A stretch of DNA of 64,000 nucleotides from Paracyclopina nana (GCA_019096065.1 JAGUCH010000005.1:6200001-6264000); one strand, 5' to 3'; positions 23,814 through 37,803 are shown, counted from the stretch's first letter. Program-made: numbers and translations. The notes: generated by a model not told the origin, from the letters alone.

Positions 23814-26590
23814 TCATTAGTTTATAACTTTGATTTGAGCCATGCAAAAGTATCTATTTTCTACCCTGTCAATTTTGCTTTTTTTTAAAAAAATGGCTGG
23901 AGCAGATGTTGTGGAAAAACGGCGGCGGTCCTTAGGCGCCATTAAGGATAATTGAGGCTCATTCCCACAATGTATTTTGCCATGGAGAGCCTAGCTGACC
24001 AATGAGCGCGGAGAGGATGATTTTTAAATTGGTGCAGTTGTTTGGTGGAGGAAAATGATTATGTCTGTATTATATTTTTGGCGAGGAGTAGGAAGCTCGA
24101 CATAATTATATATGTAAGCAATATTTGAGAATAGAATGTGTGCCGGTTAATTGCTGTATGGAGCAGTGAAGGGAAAAAATAATTTTCCCCCCAGACACGT
24201 AGACGTTTTTTATAGGCTGCAGACTATAACTAGCTGGCTTGCATGCTTAGCTCCAATCCAGTGGTTGGAACACGAAGACTATTATCCAACATCATTGCGT
24301 CTTGCTTGTTCCACGCTCTTCCAGAGCTGCCAATCAAACCGGCAAAATCTCCCATTTTCCAACTATTTTTGAAATGCACCTTTTTTGGCCGGCAAAAGTG
24401 CAGAGGTGGACTGGAAGTGTGTGGTGACATTTCAGATTTTAAGCTAGCAAAATGGTGGCTTCATTCATGATCGAGATTGCTGTTTCACGCGCCATGGCAT
24501 TCCTAATGTGGAACATTATCGTCATTGGTTCCTTGGGCGAATTGCTACTACTGTCGACAAGCTAGGATTGTTGCGAGGGCTTTCTCAGCTCTGAATTTTA
24601 AACTGAATCGCTGTGATGGGGGAATGCTGAAAATGCTTCTTGAAGTTGTTCTAGAGGGGGATGGAGTTAAAGCTGAACAAACTATGCGCGAGAAAGGAGC
24701 CAGCAAGGATGAGTCATGTCGTCAGGTTGTTTGGACTCCAGCAGTCGAGGGGAACGAGTTTTGAAAAGCAGCAGTGGATTTTTCTTCCTTTGTATACTGT
24801 GAGACGTTCTACAGAGTGTCCCCTCTCTCCAGCCTTTGAAAAGCTTAATCCAACAAACCTGATACAGATAATAAACTAGAATCTGCGGATTAGAAAGCTA
24901 TTCGCGGCTAAAGTAGGTTAGGCGGGGAAAAAGTGCTTAATGGCCTTTTTTCCATCCATCTAGCATCATCTTTCGCCAAGAAAAATATGCTTTTTTTCTT
25001 GGAATCCTATTTATTTTGTCCATTTCTTGGAGAGGCGGAGGAGTTTCCTCTCTCTCCGTCGTTCTCGTGACTGTTGGGATGGCTGAGTGCGGTACAGAGT
25101 GTCTCAATAGTTCTTGTCTTGACTGCACCGCACTGCGGGGAGCTTGGGGGATTGTGTGTGCTACAGCAAGCAAGTGCTATTGTACATATCTAGCAACTTG
25201 GCATGAAGAAATGCTCGCGCAGGGCCATGCAAAATGGTCCAAACTTTAAGCTGAGCTTTCCTTCAAATCCATTCCATGTGTTTGTTCTCCACTCGTTTCC
25301 CGAATTTACAGGGGATTTTGCCTGAATTGAATATCGTGCTGATAATTGACACTAAAGTTGATTTTACGACCCATCAAGTTGGCCGCTCTCTCTGTGTGAG
25401 TGAAGAGCAAGACCCTGCGCATCAGCAGCAGTAGGCTATAAAATTGTGGCCTACAAAAAACGCTCCTAGACCGAGGGAGGTTTAAAATACGTGTGTGACA
25501 GATGTGCTGGCATAGCTGAGGAGATCTTGGAAAATGAGAAAGAGTGTACTACTACTGCCTTGAATGGACAGATGATGAGACGATCTTGATAAGAGATCTC
25601 CATATCTTTTATGAGTCAATCAAAAACATTGAGAAAAGCGCCACTGATTGGCCAAGCTTGAATTGGCAGGAAAACAACAACAGCTGGTTCAACCAGGTTT
25701 CTCACCGTAACTTTTCCTCAATCACCCCTTTTTTGTTTGATGGGATTTCTCGCGTTTTTTCAGTATTCCCAAGTAAAATAAGAAAATTAGAAAATGATCC
25801 CGAGCCGTCGTCTGGAAGGGAAAGCCAATAATCAGATCGTTTGAGCTTGCCCTAGCATGAATCATGGTGGAAAAAAGGAAGAAGAAGCAGCAGCAGCAGC
25901 CATCATCGATCCATCCTCTAGAGTAGGATACCCAAAGTCTCCCTCCTAACAATGGGGAGCTTCGACCAATCGAATTGCTCCCACAGCTCCCCCCTACAAA
26001 GTTGGAGTCGACAACAGCTTGGCTATAGCTGCTGCTTCGAGCTGGCAAGCAGACTGCTGCTGCTGCTCCCGCTGCTGCTGTTTGGGGGACCAGATGAAAG
26101 TGGGTCCAAATTAAACCCATTCTTGTACAAGTTCTGAATAGGAACCGTTTTCATCTACTAGGTTGACACGCAGACTCGTAATGGCATGGAAACTTGGATT
26201 GAATTAGCTTGCAGACATCAGATGCCTGAGTTTATGATTTAATCGAGGCCAAGCCAAGCTCCGGGATTGGCCAGGCCATAACTTAGCCAAAAAGGGATTC
26301 ATGATTCATAATTGTTGCGGCGGTGGCCAGCACAGCAGAGACAGCAGGAGAAGGAACTGCTTCGACTCCAATTTATTTATGCCAAGCTTTGATAATCAAG
26401 TCACGTCTCAAATTGAACAAAAAGCGAAATTTCAGGTTGGCTGCTCTTCCAACAACTACCACTATACAAAACTTATCCAAGCTAGCTAGCAATTTGTGCA
26501 CCTAATAGCAGGGTAGCTTCATATTATGCTCGGGCGGCCATTTTGAGTGGTGGGGAATAAGCTATTTGGAAAATAACTCATTCTTATCAA

Positions 26591-26747
26591 TAGCCCGGTT
26601 CCAACAACAAAATAAGTATAGTATAAGTAAGATTAACCAGTATAGTATGGTACAGCTGAGCGCGCGAGCTAGCAGGCACCATACTATACTTATAAGTATA
26701 AGTGAGGTGTCCATACTATACTGATTTTCATTGTTGGAACCGGGCTA
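26591..26747. mobile_element. 157-bp inverted-repeat element (MITE-like) in the Ubx intron
   Basis: The ends TAGCCCGGTTCCAACAA and TTGTTGGAACCGGGCTA are perfect 17-bp inverted repeats, and similarity extends inward. The interior holds repeated CATACTATAC/GTATAGTATG words that can pair around a loop with GAGCGCGCGAGCTAGC. TA lies at both borders. There is no coding capacity. The termini differ from the GGGCG family at 12 and 38 kb. Confidence 0.75.
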
Positions 26748-28866
26748 ATGTATGCGAATTTTGCCTGCTCCTCCCAAAATACATGATGCTCTTCTTTCAT
26801 GAGTTTTTCCAAGCTTTTGGGCCATTAGGGCAAATGTTGATTTATTTTTGTTTCCAGCCTCTTTTTCTAAGCGAGTCGGCTGTGGCGACTTGACCCCCTT
26901 CTTTTACAGTCCGTTGTGCTGCTGCTTATTTTAAGCCAGTATCTTTGGGTAGTATCAGTTGTAGCACCGGTTTTTTTCCTTCTTGTCCTCCACTCTGGCC
27001 ACGGAAAGGGAAAAACAATTATCGAGCAATTTGTGTGAGGCAAAACGAGGCAATTTGACGCATTGTCGCTCGTCTAGGGCGACTGCAAGCCTGAGAAGAT
27101 GGTGAAGAGGCCATAAGTGTCGGGTGTTACATTTATAGCTCCATTAAAGGTCGCGCGGCGAGCGAAGGGCGGAAAAGGCGGCTCGCGAGATTTTATCTAC
27201 TACTTGCAATTTTTTCGCACACACACTGCTGCTGCTGCTCAATGAAATCCGCAACATTTACGACCGTCTTAATGGCACTAAAATGGCACGGGCCATTCGT
27301 GTTACGACAATAATCATTGAGGGTGCCATATTGGGCACCACTTGAAACTGGAGAACAAAAGAGCAGTTGAACGGCCACTTAACAAGACAATTGATATTAT
27401 TACGAGTGTTCAATTGAGATGGAAAAGGCCACACACCTTGTAGCGAAAGGCTGGCCATTTTTCCTTGCGCATCTTTAATTATTTCAAACCTCCAATTTGG
27501 CTTCCAATTAAAAAATTCATCAACTGGCCTGCCACTGGACGCCGTAAATCTGCTGAGAAGGCTGTATAATTTTTTTTAAACCCACAAGTTGGAATTGCAC
27601 AAGAATTTTTCGCGTAATGCTTCATAAATATCATGCAAGGCGCTTAACTCGGTCTGACACGTGGTTAATATCCCGTTCATGTGCCCCCAAATTCCTTACG
27701 ATAATGCAAGTCGAACGCCTTAAGGAAAGGAGAAAAAATGTCTTATGACAAACGCAAAAGTAAGCTTCTGCTGATGCTAATACTTAGGAAAAAAACGGGT
27801 CAATTTTAAGACTATTGAAAAGTAAACACTCAAAGTTTATTTCAATTTCAGAGCCAAACTGGTTACTTTTGAATCAATATGTTTCTCACAAATTCACATG
27901 AACCAACTCAAAAATTGCAGAGTTATTACATGTAAGAAACAGGTGAAATAATCAATGTTTATCGGTGTATTGCCCTAAATTTGTTAACTAGATTCCTGGT
28001 TCAACTAGTTGAGAAGCCCTTCTTAAGTGGTTTGATAGCAAAACTCCGTTGCCTTATGACAATTTTTTACTTTCCGAAAAGCAACTTTGCACATGAACGG
28101 GATATAAGCTCGCCTGTTGTTTGGCCACTCCAATTACAATTCCGGCTCTTTTAAATTGCAAATTGTTTTATTTTTTGTTTTTTTTGTTTCCAATTTGAGG
28201 CATCGATGGCTGCAAATCTTGCAACTTTAACAAACGCTGCTAGTTTTTAGCTTTTTTTACTACTTTGCCTGCAAGTCATGGTTCATTTAACTGAAATAAA
28301 AAATTGCAATAAAACAGTCCAAGTGAGGCACATTTTCCTTCATAGAAGTACGAAAAAAGCTGGTTTTATGATGGAAAACAATGCCTGCCAATTTTTGCTC
28401 TCATGAAAATTTCCCTTTTACAGCTGAGCCAAAAAATGTGCTATTTTTTATGGCCGCTTCTAACAGTCAGTAAACAAAAGATATGCCTTTTTTCTGGCAC
28501 TTTTTGTGTGTGCGCAAACTGGCTGCTGCTGCTGCTGCAACTAAAAGCACTAGTAGACTTGCCAGATTTATAGTCATGTCACCTTTCATAAACTCGAAAA
28601 GCAGCATTTCACGCAGACACCTCTGCTGTGTACGGTTAAGGTGTTTGATTTAGCGGTCTTTGTTGTTGTGTGCGTAATAAAATGGTGTAATTTGATAGAA
28701 ACGGCATTTTAAAAGACTTTTCAGTAACTCAAGGACCTGATTTAGACCCTAATAAATTGGCTGTAACGATTCCAGTCCTGATGATTTTAGGGGACCAAAT
28801 TCACTTTTTCTCGCAACAATTGCGTCGTCTCAACTCGCGCAACCTTTCCAGTGCGTTTCGAGTGTC

Positions 28867-28880
28867 GCGCCCCCTACCGG
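28867..28880 (+). promoter_or_regulatory. CTCF-like site in the Ubx intron
   Basis: GCGCCCCCTACCGG is a good visual match to the CTCF core, with the C-rich strand on plus. It is 74 bp from the edge of the inverted-repeat element beginning at 28955. Confidence 0.35.
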
Positions 28881-28954
28881 AAATTGCTGTAGATTTTCAA
28901 AACTCGCCCATTCTCTGGTGCAGATGCAAAAATCTAGCTTAAAAAATTGGCATT

Positions 28955-29175
28955 AGGCCGCTCTCATATTGCCGGAAAAAGCTAAGCTAAGGTAAAAATA
29001 GCTTCGCAAACGCTCAACATTTCAAGCAAAGCAGCTGCACCTTTTAAATGTTAAGCGGAATAACTGGTTTTAGTAGCTTAATTTCGCTCAACATTTAAAA
29101 AAGCAGCTGCATTGCTTGAAATGTTGAGCTATTTTTACCTTAGCTTAGCTATTTCTGACAATATGAGAACGGCCT
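28955..29175. mobile_element. 221-bp inverted-repeat element (MITE-like) in the Ubx intron
   Basis: The ends AGGCCGCTCTCATATTG and CAATATGAGAACGGCCT are 17-bp inverted repeats with one mismatch. Pairing continues through the interior: AGCTAAGCTAAGGTAAAAAT with its complement, and CTCAACATTTCAAGCA with TGCTTGAAATGTTGAG. The whole element can therefore fold into one long hairpin. The ends resemble those of family A (GGGCG..CCCATATTG), suggesting related elements. Confidence 0.75.
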
Positions 29176-32100
29176 TTTAGATGATTGCACTCCTGTTTTT
29201 TCCTTTTTTTGCTAAGAATGAGCTCTGTCATCTCTTTAAGTTGGGAGAGTATGTCTTCATTTCTGGAAGGCAATAAATCCGCGAGGAATGTCCTTTTGTC
29301 ACAATAATGGCGTGCTGGTCATCTGATCCCCCTTTTCTTTAGCAACTAATTGCTTTTCGGGGAAGTCGTGTAATTTTCAAATTTTCGGCGGGAACATACT
29401 CTAGTATCTCGGCAGTTAATCGGCTCGAGCTCTTGTTTTGCTACATTGTCACAAAAGTTTTGCACATTTCATGTCCTTTTTCCCTGATAATGATGACACC
29501 CGCCATATTTCTTACTGACACTTGTCATAGCAGAGTGAAATTGTAAAAGAGAACGCATATTAATTTTCATGTTCAATCGCCAACAAACGACCTGGGGCCC
29601 CATAAATTATTGGCAGTGCATTTACACAAGGCTTGTTTTAATGCATGGTCTCAGCCCATAAAACCACAAATGCTAGAGCAATAAAATCGACTAGCATTTT
29701 TCCAATCTTTTGAGATCAAGGACAAAGTAGTCTTTTTTCCTGCTGTTCTATATAGGAGAGAGAGAGACCTCTAGCCGTCGCCGTTTTTGAGCTTGGCGGG
29801 AGCTGGAAAACCCACGTTAGTATTGTACAAAATGGCTAATGTCTAGCATGGCTAAAAGCGCGAGCGTCATTAAAATTGTCAATGGCTATAATATATGGGG
29901 CGGCTTGCTGATGATGGTAACGTTGGACGACCGGCAATTTTACTCGTTTCAAAAATTCCTCAAGTCCTGCACGAGCGGGCCCAAATCATGAGCTCTTGAT
30001 CTAGTCAGAACTGTAGATGAGGAGGGCTTTTTAATGGATTTCGCGTGCCCCAAACGCGTTATTGCTTGACGAATATCTAAAGCCCATGCGTGATTTAGTG
30101 ATCATTGTGAAAATTAATTGCGGCTCAGTTGTACGCGCGAGCGCAGCGTCCTCGCGGGTCGTTCGAATCACTTTATTTTCCCCCTCGTCTTCTTGTTTCG
30201 GAGTGCTTTCACTTCTCGATGACCAATAAAACCGCATGGGGTGTTATTCCAGATGAGACACATTTTTCGCCTTAGTTTGCATCAACTAAGGGACTGCTCA
30301 TGTGCTCAAGAAGAGAGTCACGATTTCGCGCCACAGACTATTTTTCGCATGATTCTCGCGCGCGCCTGATGCGATTACTTGATATAGAGAATTGTGCAAA
30401 AAGAGTAATTTTCTGACACCAGCCGACCTTTTCGTCTTCTTGCCAGAAATAAGTGTCTTCCGCCACATAAATCCATCAAAAGTGCACAGCTGGCCTAGCG
30501 TAGTAAGGTATTTTTGGGGGCAAAATCGAATAATTGCAAATCCCATTATCATCGTAAGCACGAAGGTGCTATTATGAAGATTGAAAGTTGTACATGAGCC
30601 CTCGCCATAATTCATGCTGCCTTAACGTCAGAATTATGCATTTTTTTGCATTCCGCCGCGGACATGACTGGGGTTTATCTATAAATGCAGCATTAAGTAC
30701 ACCAGTCATTCTTAATGACCCGCGGAGTCATAAAACGCGCCACCACCATTCTTTTTTGTTGTCTGAGTGATCCAGAAAATGAGATTGCCACTTAAAAAGC
30801 CATTTTCTGGACCCTTATTGTTAACTCTTTTTTTTTTCAAGCAGTCGGAGGAAGCCTAAAAAGAATTAGCCGCGAAATAACGTGAAATGTTCCCTTGATT
30901 GCCCCGAAAAATTGTGCAAAATGAGGCTCGAAGCACCTCGTAAAGTGAACATAAAAGCTTGCGAATTTCAAGTTCGCACCTTATTATCATGTTTCAACGC
31001 TGATTGAGCTCTCCTTGATGGGATTATTATTGTTGCTATGCATTCCACCACCGAAATGGCTTTGTTGCTCATAAATTATCATCATTTTCCTTGAGCGAAC
31101 ACCTGAAGTTGAGCTGTTAGGCAACTTGTTGCTGCAAAAAGGCAATTACACGTGTGCTTAGATATGTGCCACACCTGGGCGCGATTTGCTGATTGATTGA
31201 TTTGATTGGGATCTGCTTTATGACGCCAAATTACAGGATGTTCTTGAACAAGTCGGTGCGACCGCTGAAATCGATATTTTCCAAAGGCCATTAGCAAAAT
31301 TGGCCTCTTTTTTCACTTAATTAGCCAATTGCAAACGAGCTTGAACTCTGTAGCAGTTTGTAGGCTTTAAAATAGGCTTTAAAATTAGCAAGTAGTCATT
31401 TTAGGGAGGAAAAGCAATTAAGCGCTGGAGTGTGGTGGTGGTAGTATGTGATTTTATGGGGTCCCATTTCAGCTGACCATGCTCGACTTCCATTGTAGTT
31501 TTAATGGCGATGATGGCATCATGGTTTGAGAAACAGCTGCAGTACAGTTCACACGAAGCGTTAATATTCAGCTCGTTTTCCATTATCTCTGCTGCGCTGC
31601 TCAGCCCTGATCGAATCCTATTTAAAATGAAATATTCATTCCGCATTAGCCGAGTGTATAACCGAATATTATACTATTATGAGATGTGCAATTGAGGAAA
31701 TAAATTGAGAGCACATAAGCGCGGTGCACGTGCTGTTCTTCTCCTTCATATTAGTTGAGAAAAGAGCAATTGCTGCTACCGAGAATGTCACCCCTTCGCT
31801 GGGTTAGTTACGGAAAAATTCAGGCCAGTTGATACATGTCTGCAAGGAAGTCAGACCCATTCATCTTGAGCTTGACGGCGAATATTGCTTTTCGAAACCA
31901 ATTTCTTCTGGCTTGCACATGTGCATTGCCGATCCTATTTCGGGCTAGGTCCGAGACCCGAATTTGAGCAGGAATTGAGATCAGGAAAAAATCCTGGAGA
32001 GTGACTAATGGCTCGGCCAAACCACTCCTACCTCGCGATCGAGCCATTGGTGCAACAATGAAGACTCGGGCTGATTTGCTATAAAACTAATGGCCAACGC

Positions 32101-34142
32101 AATTTCAACTGGAATTCCCTCATGATCACTTCATTTCACCCCAATTCTTGTTGTTGTCCATCAGAAAATGCATGGTGAATCAGCAGTTTTTCTTTTTGGC
32201 TCTTGTGGCTTTGCGCAAAGTACAAGACTACACAAACTGACGGCTCATTGAAAATGACCCCTTTCGTCATCATGAGCAACAGAAGCAGTTTTAACAACAT
32301 CAACCCTGCCTTGCTACGTGTCCTGGGAAAAGTGGCCCCCACCCCCTTGTGTTAGCCATTATTTAGCATATTTAACGCATAAAAAAGCTCCACATCAAGT
32401 CAAGCAAGTGTGATAAATGACAAAGCCAACTATTAAATGTTGCATTGCGAAATGTCTCAATGAAAAAGTGCCAATTTCAATGAGATCATAAATGCTAATT
32501 AACAAGTTGTAACAAACCTGTTTCGCGCCCACATCATTATTATTGCTATTACTATTTTACAATGCCAGTTTTCACGGGACACTCTATTATAGTGCTTATT
32601 TTTCAAGATGATATTCCCAAATGTCAAATGCTACAAATTACATTCAAGTCAACTTGCTGTTAATTGAATTTGTTGTAGTTGCTGTTGTTGAGGGCAAATT
32701 TAATGGGACAACTGAAGCAGCTCACGGTGCCAAAGCGAATTGTTGGTGACTGACGTATTGGGTCACCCATTTTATGAGCTTTTTTTGTGTGAGTGTCCGC
32801 AATTGCAGTAGCAACATAGCAGTGTGGCTACTTGCACTTTTCCTCTTCTCCTCCAAAAGAAAAAAAAAGGAAAAGTGATTTTTGTTTTCAGCCCGCAAAA
32901 TGGCTGCACGTTTTTAACGAGCTTTGAATAAGTCATAAAATCCACGATTCTTGTAGCAAATATCATGAGATCTCCTCGCATAAAGGAGGGCCCACATCAT
33001 CTGCTTGATTTATGACTTTCTGCTCCAGTTTCACGAGATGAAAATTCCATTTATACCATTCACACCCTATGCACTATTCCTATATTCTGTCATGGTTTAA
33101 AGTAGCGATTTCGTATTGCTATTATTTCCGCTGAGGTGCTTTGTCCGTCAACAGGAGTTGTCAGCCTAATCTTGATAGCATAGCTCAGCCTCGTTTAAAT
33201 GCAGGCGATCGGGTAGGGATGATTTTCGAAGGCAAAAATACATAGTTGCCCTTTTTTCGAATTACACTAAGCCATTCCCACCATCGCATAGGTTCGTCGC
33301 GGTATGTAGTAATAAATTTTGAACACCAATTTTGGAAACCCCAGGGAACCGAGCACGCGAACTTGTCCAGTTGAAACTTTCCAAGGATCAAGATTCGTGT
33401 ATAAGAGTACAAAGGTGCTGACATTGATCTAGCCCGCAACAACGTAACGGCCAAAATTGCTTCAGAAAAAACTCCTCCTCCATTTTTGACTAGGAAATGA
33501 TAACGTGATCTTCTAGTTCAACACAAAAGCAGTTAAGCTTATTTATGGGCTTGAGGTTCAATTGACGGATGACCGACTGAAATGTGCTCCATTTTTAATT
33601 GAATATTTTACCAATTCTCTTTTTTTGACAGTTGGAACAGCAGTTTCGTTGCTGTAGGCGGTTCACATGAGTGAGCATGCTGCAAGTCGCGTACGCTTTT
33701 GCAGATAGATGATGTGGAACATTAATGTCCTTACATTTTTGGGCAATAAATCTGATCGGGATCGGGGAACTCTATGTGTACACGAGAGCATAATTGCCGT
33801 ACGTTGTTAATGACTCTAGGCGAGCTCGAATGGTAAACACGCTTCGCCAAGAGCTGCTAAGGGTTATAGTAATAATAATAATAATGGTGTGGCCATTATG
33901 ACTCTCTTCTTGAGCCCATTTCTCAACAAACGCAAAAGATGCGTCAAGATCACTCCTCCCCTCTTTATCTCGCCATTTTAAAAATGAATTCCAAACTATA
34001 TCGGCAACAATATAAGGTTTGGCTAGCCACATTGACTTAGCAATTGCCAGCCTAATGTGGTGTTCATCTACGTCCTCTTTCCGTAGAAGAGGGGTGAAGT
34101 GTAGAAAGTAGCCGAAAATGGATGATAACTCACAGTACTCAC

Positions 34143-34782
34143 CCGCGATGGCCATCCAGGGGTAGAAGGTGTGGTTGGCAGACTGTTGAAGTTGAGGCTG
34201 TGCCTGCGAGGCTGCGCTCGTGAGGCTGCACGAGTTCATCCACCTGTCACGAGCAGAGACCGCGGCCGCGTCCACGGCCGAAGGAGTGTAGCGCGTCATG
34301 TCCGGCGTGCAAACGGACGGCCTCACCACCGGGCCTCCATTCGAGGCCGAGCTGTTATGGCCGCCGCCCGAGGGCGTGCCCCCCGCCGAGGCGCCCCACG
34401 CATTCAGCTCCTTCGACAGAGAGCTCACGTAGCCGTTCGCTTGGTCCTTGCAGTCCACGGAGGGGTCGTTGGGGGCGGACCCGCCCCCACCCCCGCCGCC
34501 ACTACCACTACTCGTCGTCGACGAAGATTTGTACACAGATGAGCTGTCGTTGAGGGGACTGTAGAGGCCGCCCGAGGCCTTTGGCGACACGGCCACCGAG
34601 GCCGTGGAGGCCGAGACTGCCGCCGCCGCGGCCACGTCGTAGTCTTGGGGGCGTGGCTGGTGGTTGGCGTAGGGCGGCACGCCCATTCCCGCCAGGCCCA
34701 GGGGGAATCTGTAGGAGGGGTCGGCCCCCGAGGCCGCGGCCTGGCCGTAGAAGCCGCCTTGCTCGAAGTACGAGTTCATCAT
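34143..34782 (-). CDS. Ubx: Ultrabithorax, coding exon 1 (N-terminus and hexapeptide)
   Basis: This exon encodes the activation/cofactor half of Ubx, ending in phase 1 at GCGG/GTGAGT. The product starts MMNSYFEQGGFYG; MNSYFEQ is the signature arthropod Ubx N-terminus. The first ATG (34782) has A at -3, and the second (34779) would give the canonical MNSYFEQ start. Features in order: FPLGLAGMGVPPYANH near the start, an Ala run, a Ser/Gly-rich stretch with eight consecutive Gly, the VVRPSVCTPD motif shared with insect Ubx (VRPSACTPD), and the hexapeptide FYPWMAIAG at about 206-214 that binds Extradenticle. The exon is strongly CpG-rich against an AT-rich background. The open frame runs on into the intron, but the conserved donor at AIAG and the matching exon 2 phase settle the end. 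Confidence 0.95.
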
Positions 34783-35130
34783 CTTGGTGTGGTAGCTGCT
34801 CTACGTGTTGAGGTCACCACTAAATTCCAGCTAATTAGTCCTCATGCAGAAATGAACGTCAATGCCTGAAAAAGTCACTGCAGACTGTAGCCCATTCTGC
34901 GCTCTCATCCACTGTCACACACTTTGAATTTCGCGCCCTTTCTCGCACAGTGGTCCGTACACCAGGCAGAACGATCACACACTGTTTTCTCTATAGCTTT
35001 GGAATACTTGCAGTCGTAGGATAAAGGAGCGCGGCGACGACGGAGACAAGTACTACTACTCACTGAGTACTGCTGAGCGCAGCAGAAACTTTGACAGGTC
35101 TCAGCCGAGGCCACCAGACCTCACTAACCA
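34783..35130 (-). promoter_or_regulatory. Ubx: candidate Ubx 5' UTR and promoter
   Basis: On the minus strand an initiator-like CTCAGTG (TCAGT type) is centred near 35064, about 280 nt upstream of the ATG. No TATA box is evident upstream. A CCAAT box on the plus strand lies at about 35125-35129. TATA-less initiator promoters are known for Drosophila Ubx. The exact start is a guess from one short motif. Confidence 0.25.
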
Positions 35131-35405
35131 ATCAAGGAACATTTGCTGGCCGTAGCGCGACGTGTGCTCGCATCAACAGGGACGTCAAATAGTCCATGGG
35201 AATTCCTCTTCTAAACGCACTTTTTAGGCTGTTTTTTCACTATAAAACCAATACTTACAGTTGCGCATGGAATTTTTAAAATGCCCTTCCTTTTACTTTT
35301 TTAGCGTAAAGTCACTGAAAAACCCGTACAGTTCTTCTTAAGATCTACTTAGGCTGAGATGTTGTGCTCGGTTCGGGGCCCCGCTCAAAGTTAGTTCAGC
35401 GTTCT

Positions 35406-35420
35406 GCCGTTAGAGGGTCG
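35406..35420 (-). promoter_or_regulatory. weak CTCF-like site upstream of Ubx
   Basis: GCCGTTAGAGGGTCG reads on the minus strand as CGACCCTCTAACGGC, similar to the 49025 site but with a mismatch in the C-rich half. It lies about 0.35 kb upstream of the candidate Ubx start. Confidence 0.22.
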
Positions 35421-37450
35421 AGTCGCTCTCGCTACAATTTTAGACTCGTCGCAGCTTGCGCTTCATAAGACTTGATTTTTAATTTATCCTCGGGTTTCAA
35501 TGCTTAAAATACCTTATTTTTCTATGCCTGCTTCAAAAGGACGAATCCTTCAATTTGCTCACCCAGAATATAGGGCATAAAGGCTTAAAGCTGGTCTTGT
35601 CTGTGGCCAGTAAAAAGTGAGAGTTATTGAGCCCTAAAATGGCAGTAAAACGGAGACCTCTGATGCAGTGTTTTATGGAAGGCTTTGCGCTGCAATAGCC
35701 ATTGATTGATCAGCGCAATGCTAAAATCATCAGTGTTAAGCAAAAAGCTATATCTCTTATGTCCTATGTAAAATCTTTTATGTATTTCTTTTGAGAGCTG
35801 AAGGAGGCGGCGCTAATGGCGGCATAGGCCAAAAACTCGCGGCGCTCAACAACAAATGGAAACTATCCTCACTATTTCTCCTTAAACTCATTTATTGCAA
35901 TGTTTTGTTAGCTGTAAAATATTCATATCAGTGCTTTACCTTCATTTTATCAATGTAAAAGCAGTAGTTCACATTGAAAAGTGTAGCTTTTCTCTTCTTT
36001 TCATGGTTCTGTGTGTACTTTTGAGTCTTCAGTTTTTAAAAGTATTGAAGCTTTATTTTAAAAGATATGGCAAAGCCACTGATAGGTGGGCTATATCATT
36101 AACAAGCTATTTTTGGTCATCCATGAAAATGCTGACTTGAAGATGGCTCAAATGTTTAGCCTGAAGGTTTTTAAGCCGTATTTAGTGGTTAGGAACTAAG
36201 CTAGAATAGTTCTCTTTAAGCTCACCACAAATGAATTCTTTTTTTTCTGAATAATGGGAGAAGCTGCTTGCAGAAATTGTTGCCTCAACTTGCCTTTTAT
36301 TTCATATTTGAAAGTACACTTTCACTGAACACTTTTGAAAAGTAACAGTGAGTTTTACGATGCTCTTGCTCGTGAGTGCATTTTTGGCATCAAAAAACCC
36401 TTTGACTAGCTAGCCTTTGCTTTTGGGGTGCAATAAAACTTGCACTTGTAGCTCACAGCTTTTGACCTTGTACAATGGCCGCCATAAAAGCAATCACAAA
36501 CTGGTCTAAAACTTTCGGTTTCTTCTCTCCAGAAGAAGAAGAAACTTGTTGTAGTGTGTGGCATTTCTTCATTTTACTGCCCCATTTTCATGCTCATGAA
36601 ATAACCCTAAAAACAAACGGGAATTGACCGACAAGCTACACAATCTTTTTTCGTTTTAAGACCCCAACTCCAGAGCAACATGAGGGCATTGTCGACAAAT
36701 TGGCCATTCCGAGAACTCAAATCACTTCAATGGCTTCCAAATGGGCCCTTTATAAAGATTGATGGAAGCTCCACTAGAATTTGGCTTTTTCCTACCACTT
36801 TTGGCTACATTTAGCTTTGCCATTCAATGGGAGGAAGCTTTAGAAAAAAAGCAAAACAAAGTTTGAAAGGCAGATAGTACATGAGAAACATTGGCCAGCC
36901 TGAAGCCATTTTTTTGTTGCCTGGTTGAAGAAGTTTTTTTTTTGCTCCACAGAGCTCTACTGCTTCTTATGCTGCTGCTACTGAAGTGCCTCATTATGTG
37001 GTTTGGCTGAGTATTCCCCCTTTTTTTTGTTTGTTTCAAATAGCATTTCAAAGCTTCTACTTTCAGATTGGAGGAGGAGGTGACAAGATCAACAATCTAC
37101 AGTGTCTGCCATAGGAAATATTCCAGTTTCTCTGATGAAATGAAGCTCAAAATGCAACCTCTACTCTGCTGAGATAATCTCTTTTTTGTTGTTTGACACT
37201 GATCCACGATTTTATAAAGATAGTCCCAAACTGCCCTTTAATTTGCTTACATATGCATTGTGCTAATCTTATCTGTAGTTTTAAAAGTGATTTTGCATTG
37301 CAAGAATGGAGTCATTTTAATCTTATCTTAATGTATATATCATGGCTTTCAAACCCTTGTCTGAGAATCATACATCTCATTGTGAAGTTTTCATGCCTTT
37401 TTCTATAATTTGGTTAAATTCACTCTCTTTCCTCCACCTCACTTCAACAT

Positions 37451-37803
37451 TAGGCAGCTAAGCTTAAGCAAAAGCAAGGCAACTTTAATTGTCATTTCTC
37501 AGCAACTCCTCAACTCATTATAACCAAAATTGGTGGGATTCATCAGCCTGCCTTATCACTGTTCATGCATAATTCGGTCCTGATCCGAGGCCACAATCAA
37601 AAGATCGGTTTTTAAGCAAAGCAAAGCTGAGTAAAGCAAAAGTAAATTGGGTTTCACTAAGCAGCCTTGGATTTGCACCAAATTATATCAACAATTATTA
37701 CGTAGCACTTATGACTCCCTCCAATTATGGTACAAATCGATGCAGACGTTAATGAGAAATGAGCCAACAAAGTCATCGTGGCTTTGCTTTGCTTAGCTGC
37801 CTA
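37451..37803. mobile_element. 353-bp inverted-repeat element
   Basis: The left end TAGGCAGCTAAGCTTAAGC and the right end (GCTTTGCTTAGCTGCCTA) are inverted repeats of about 25 bp with a few mismatches, flanked by AT/TA bases. The interior repeats AAGCAAAGCAAAG-type words. There is no ORF. It is probably a MITE from a different family. Confidence 0.6.

Noticed and set aside
33772..34142. continuation of the Ubx exon 1 frame past the hexapeptide
   Set aside because: The frame reads on by chance into the intron. The conserved AIAG/GTGAGT donor and the matching phase-1 homeobox acceptor show it is intronic.
34171..34811. plus-strand Arg-rich ORFs opposite Ubx exon 1
   Set aside because: These are shadows of the GC-rich Ubx coding strand; the Arg/Pro-rich translation is typical of an antisense frame.
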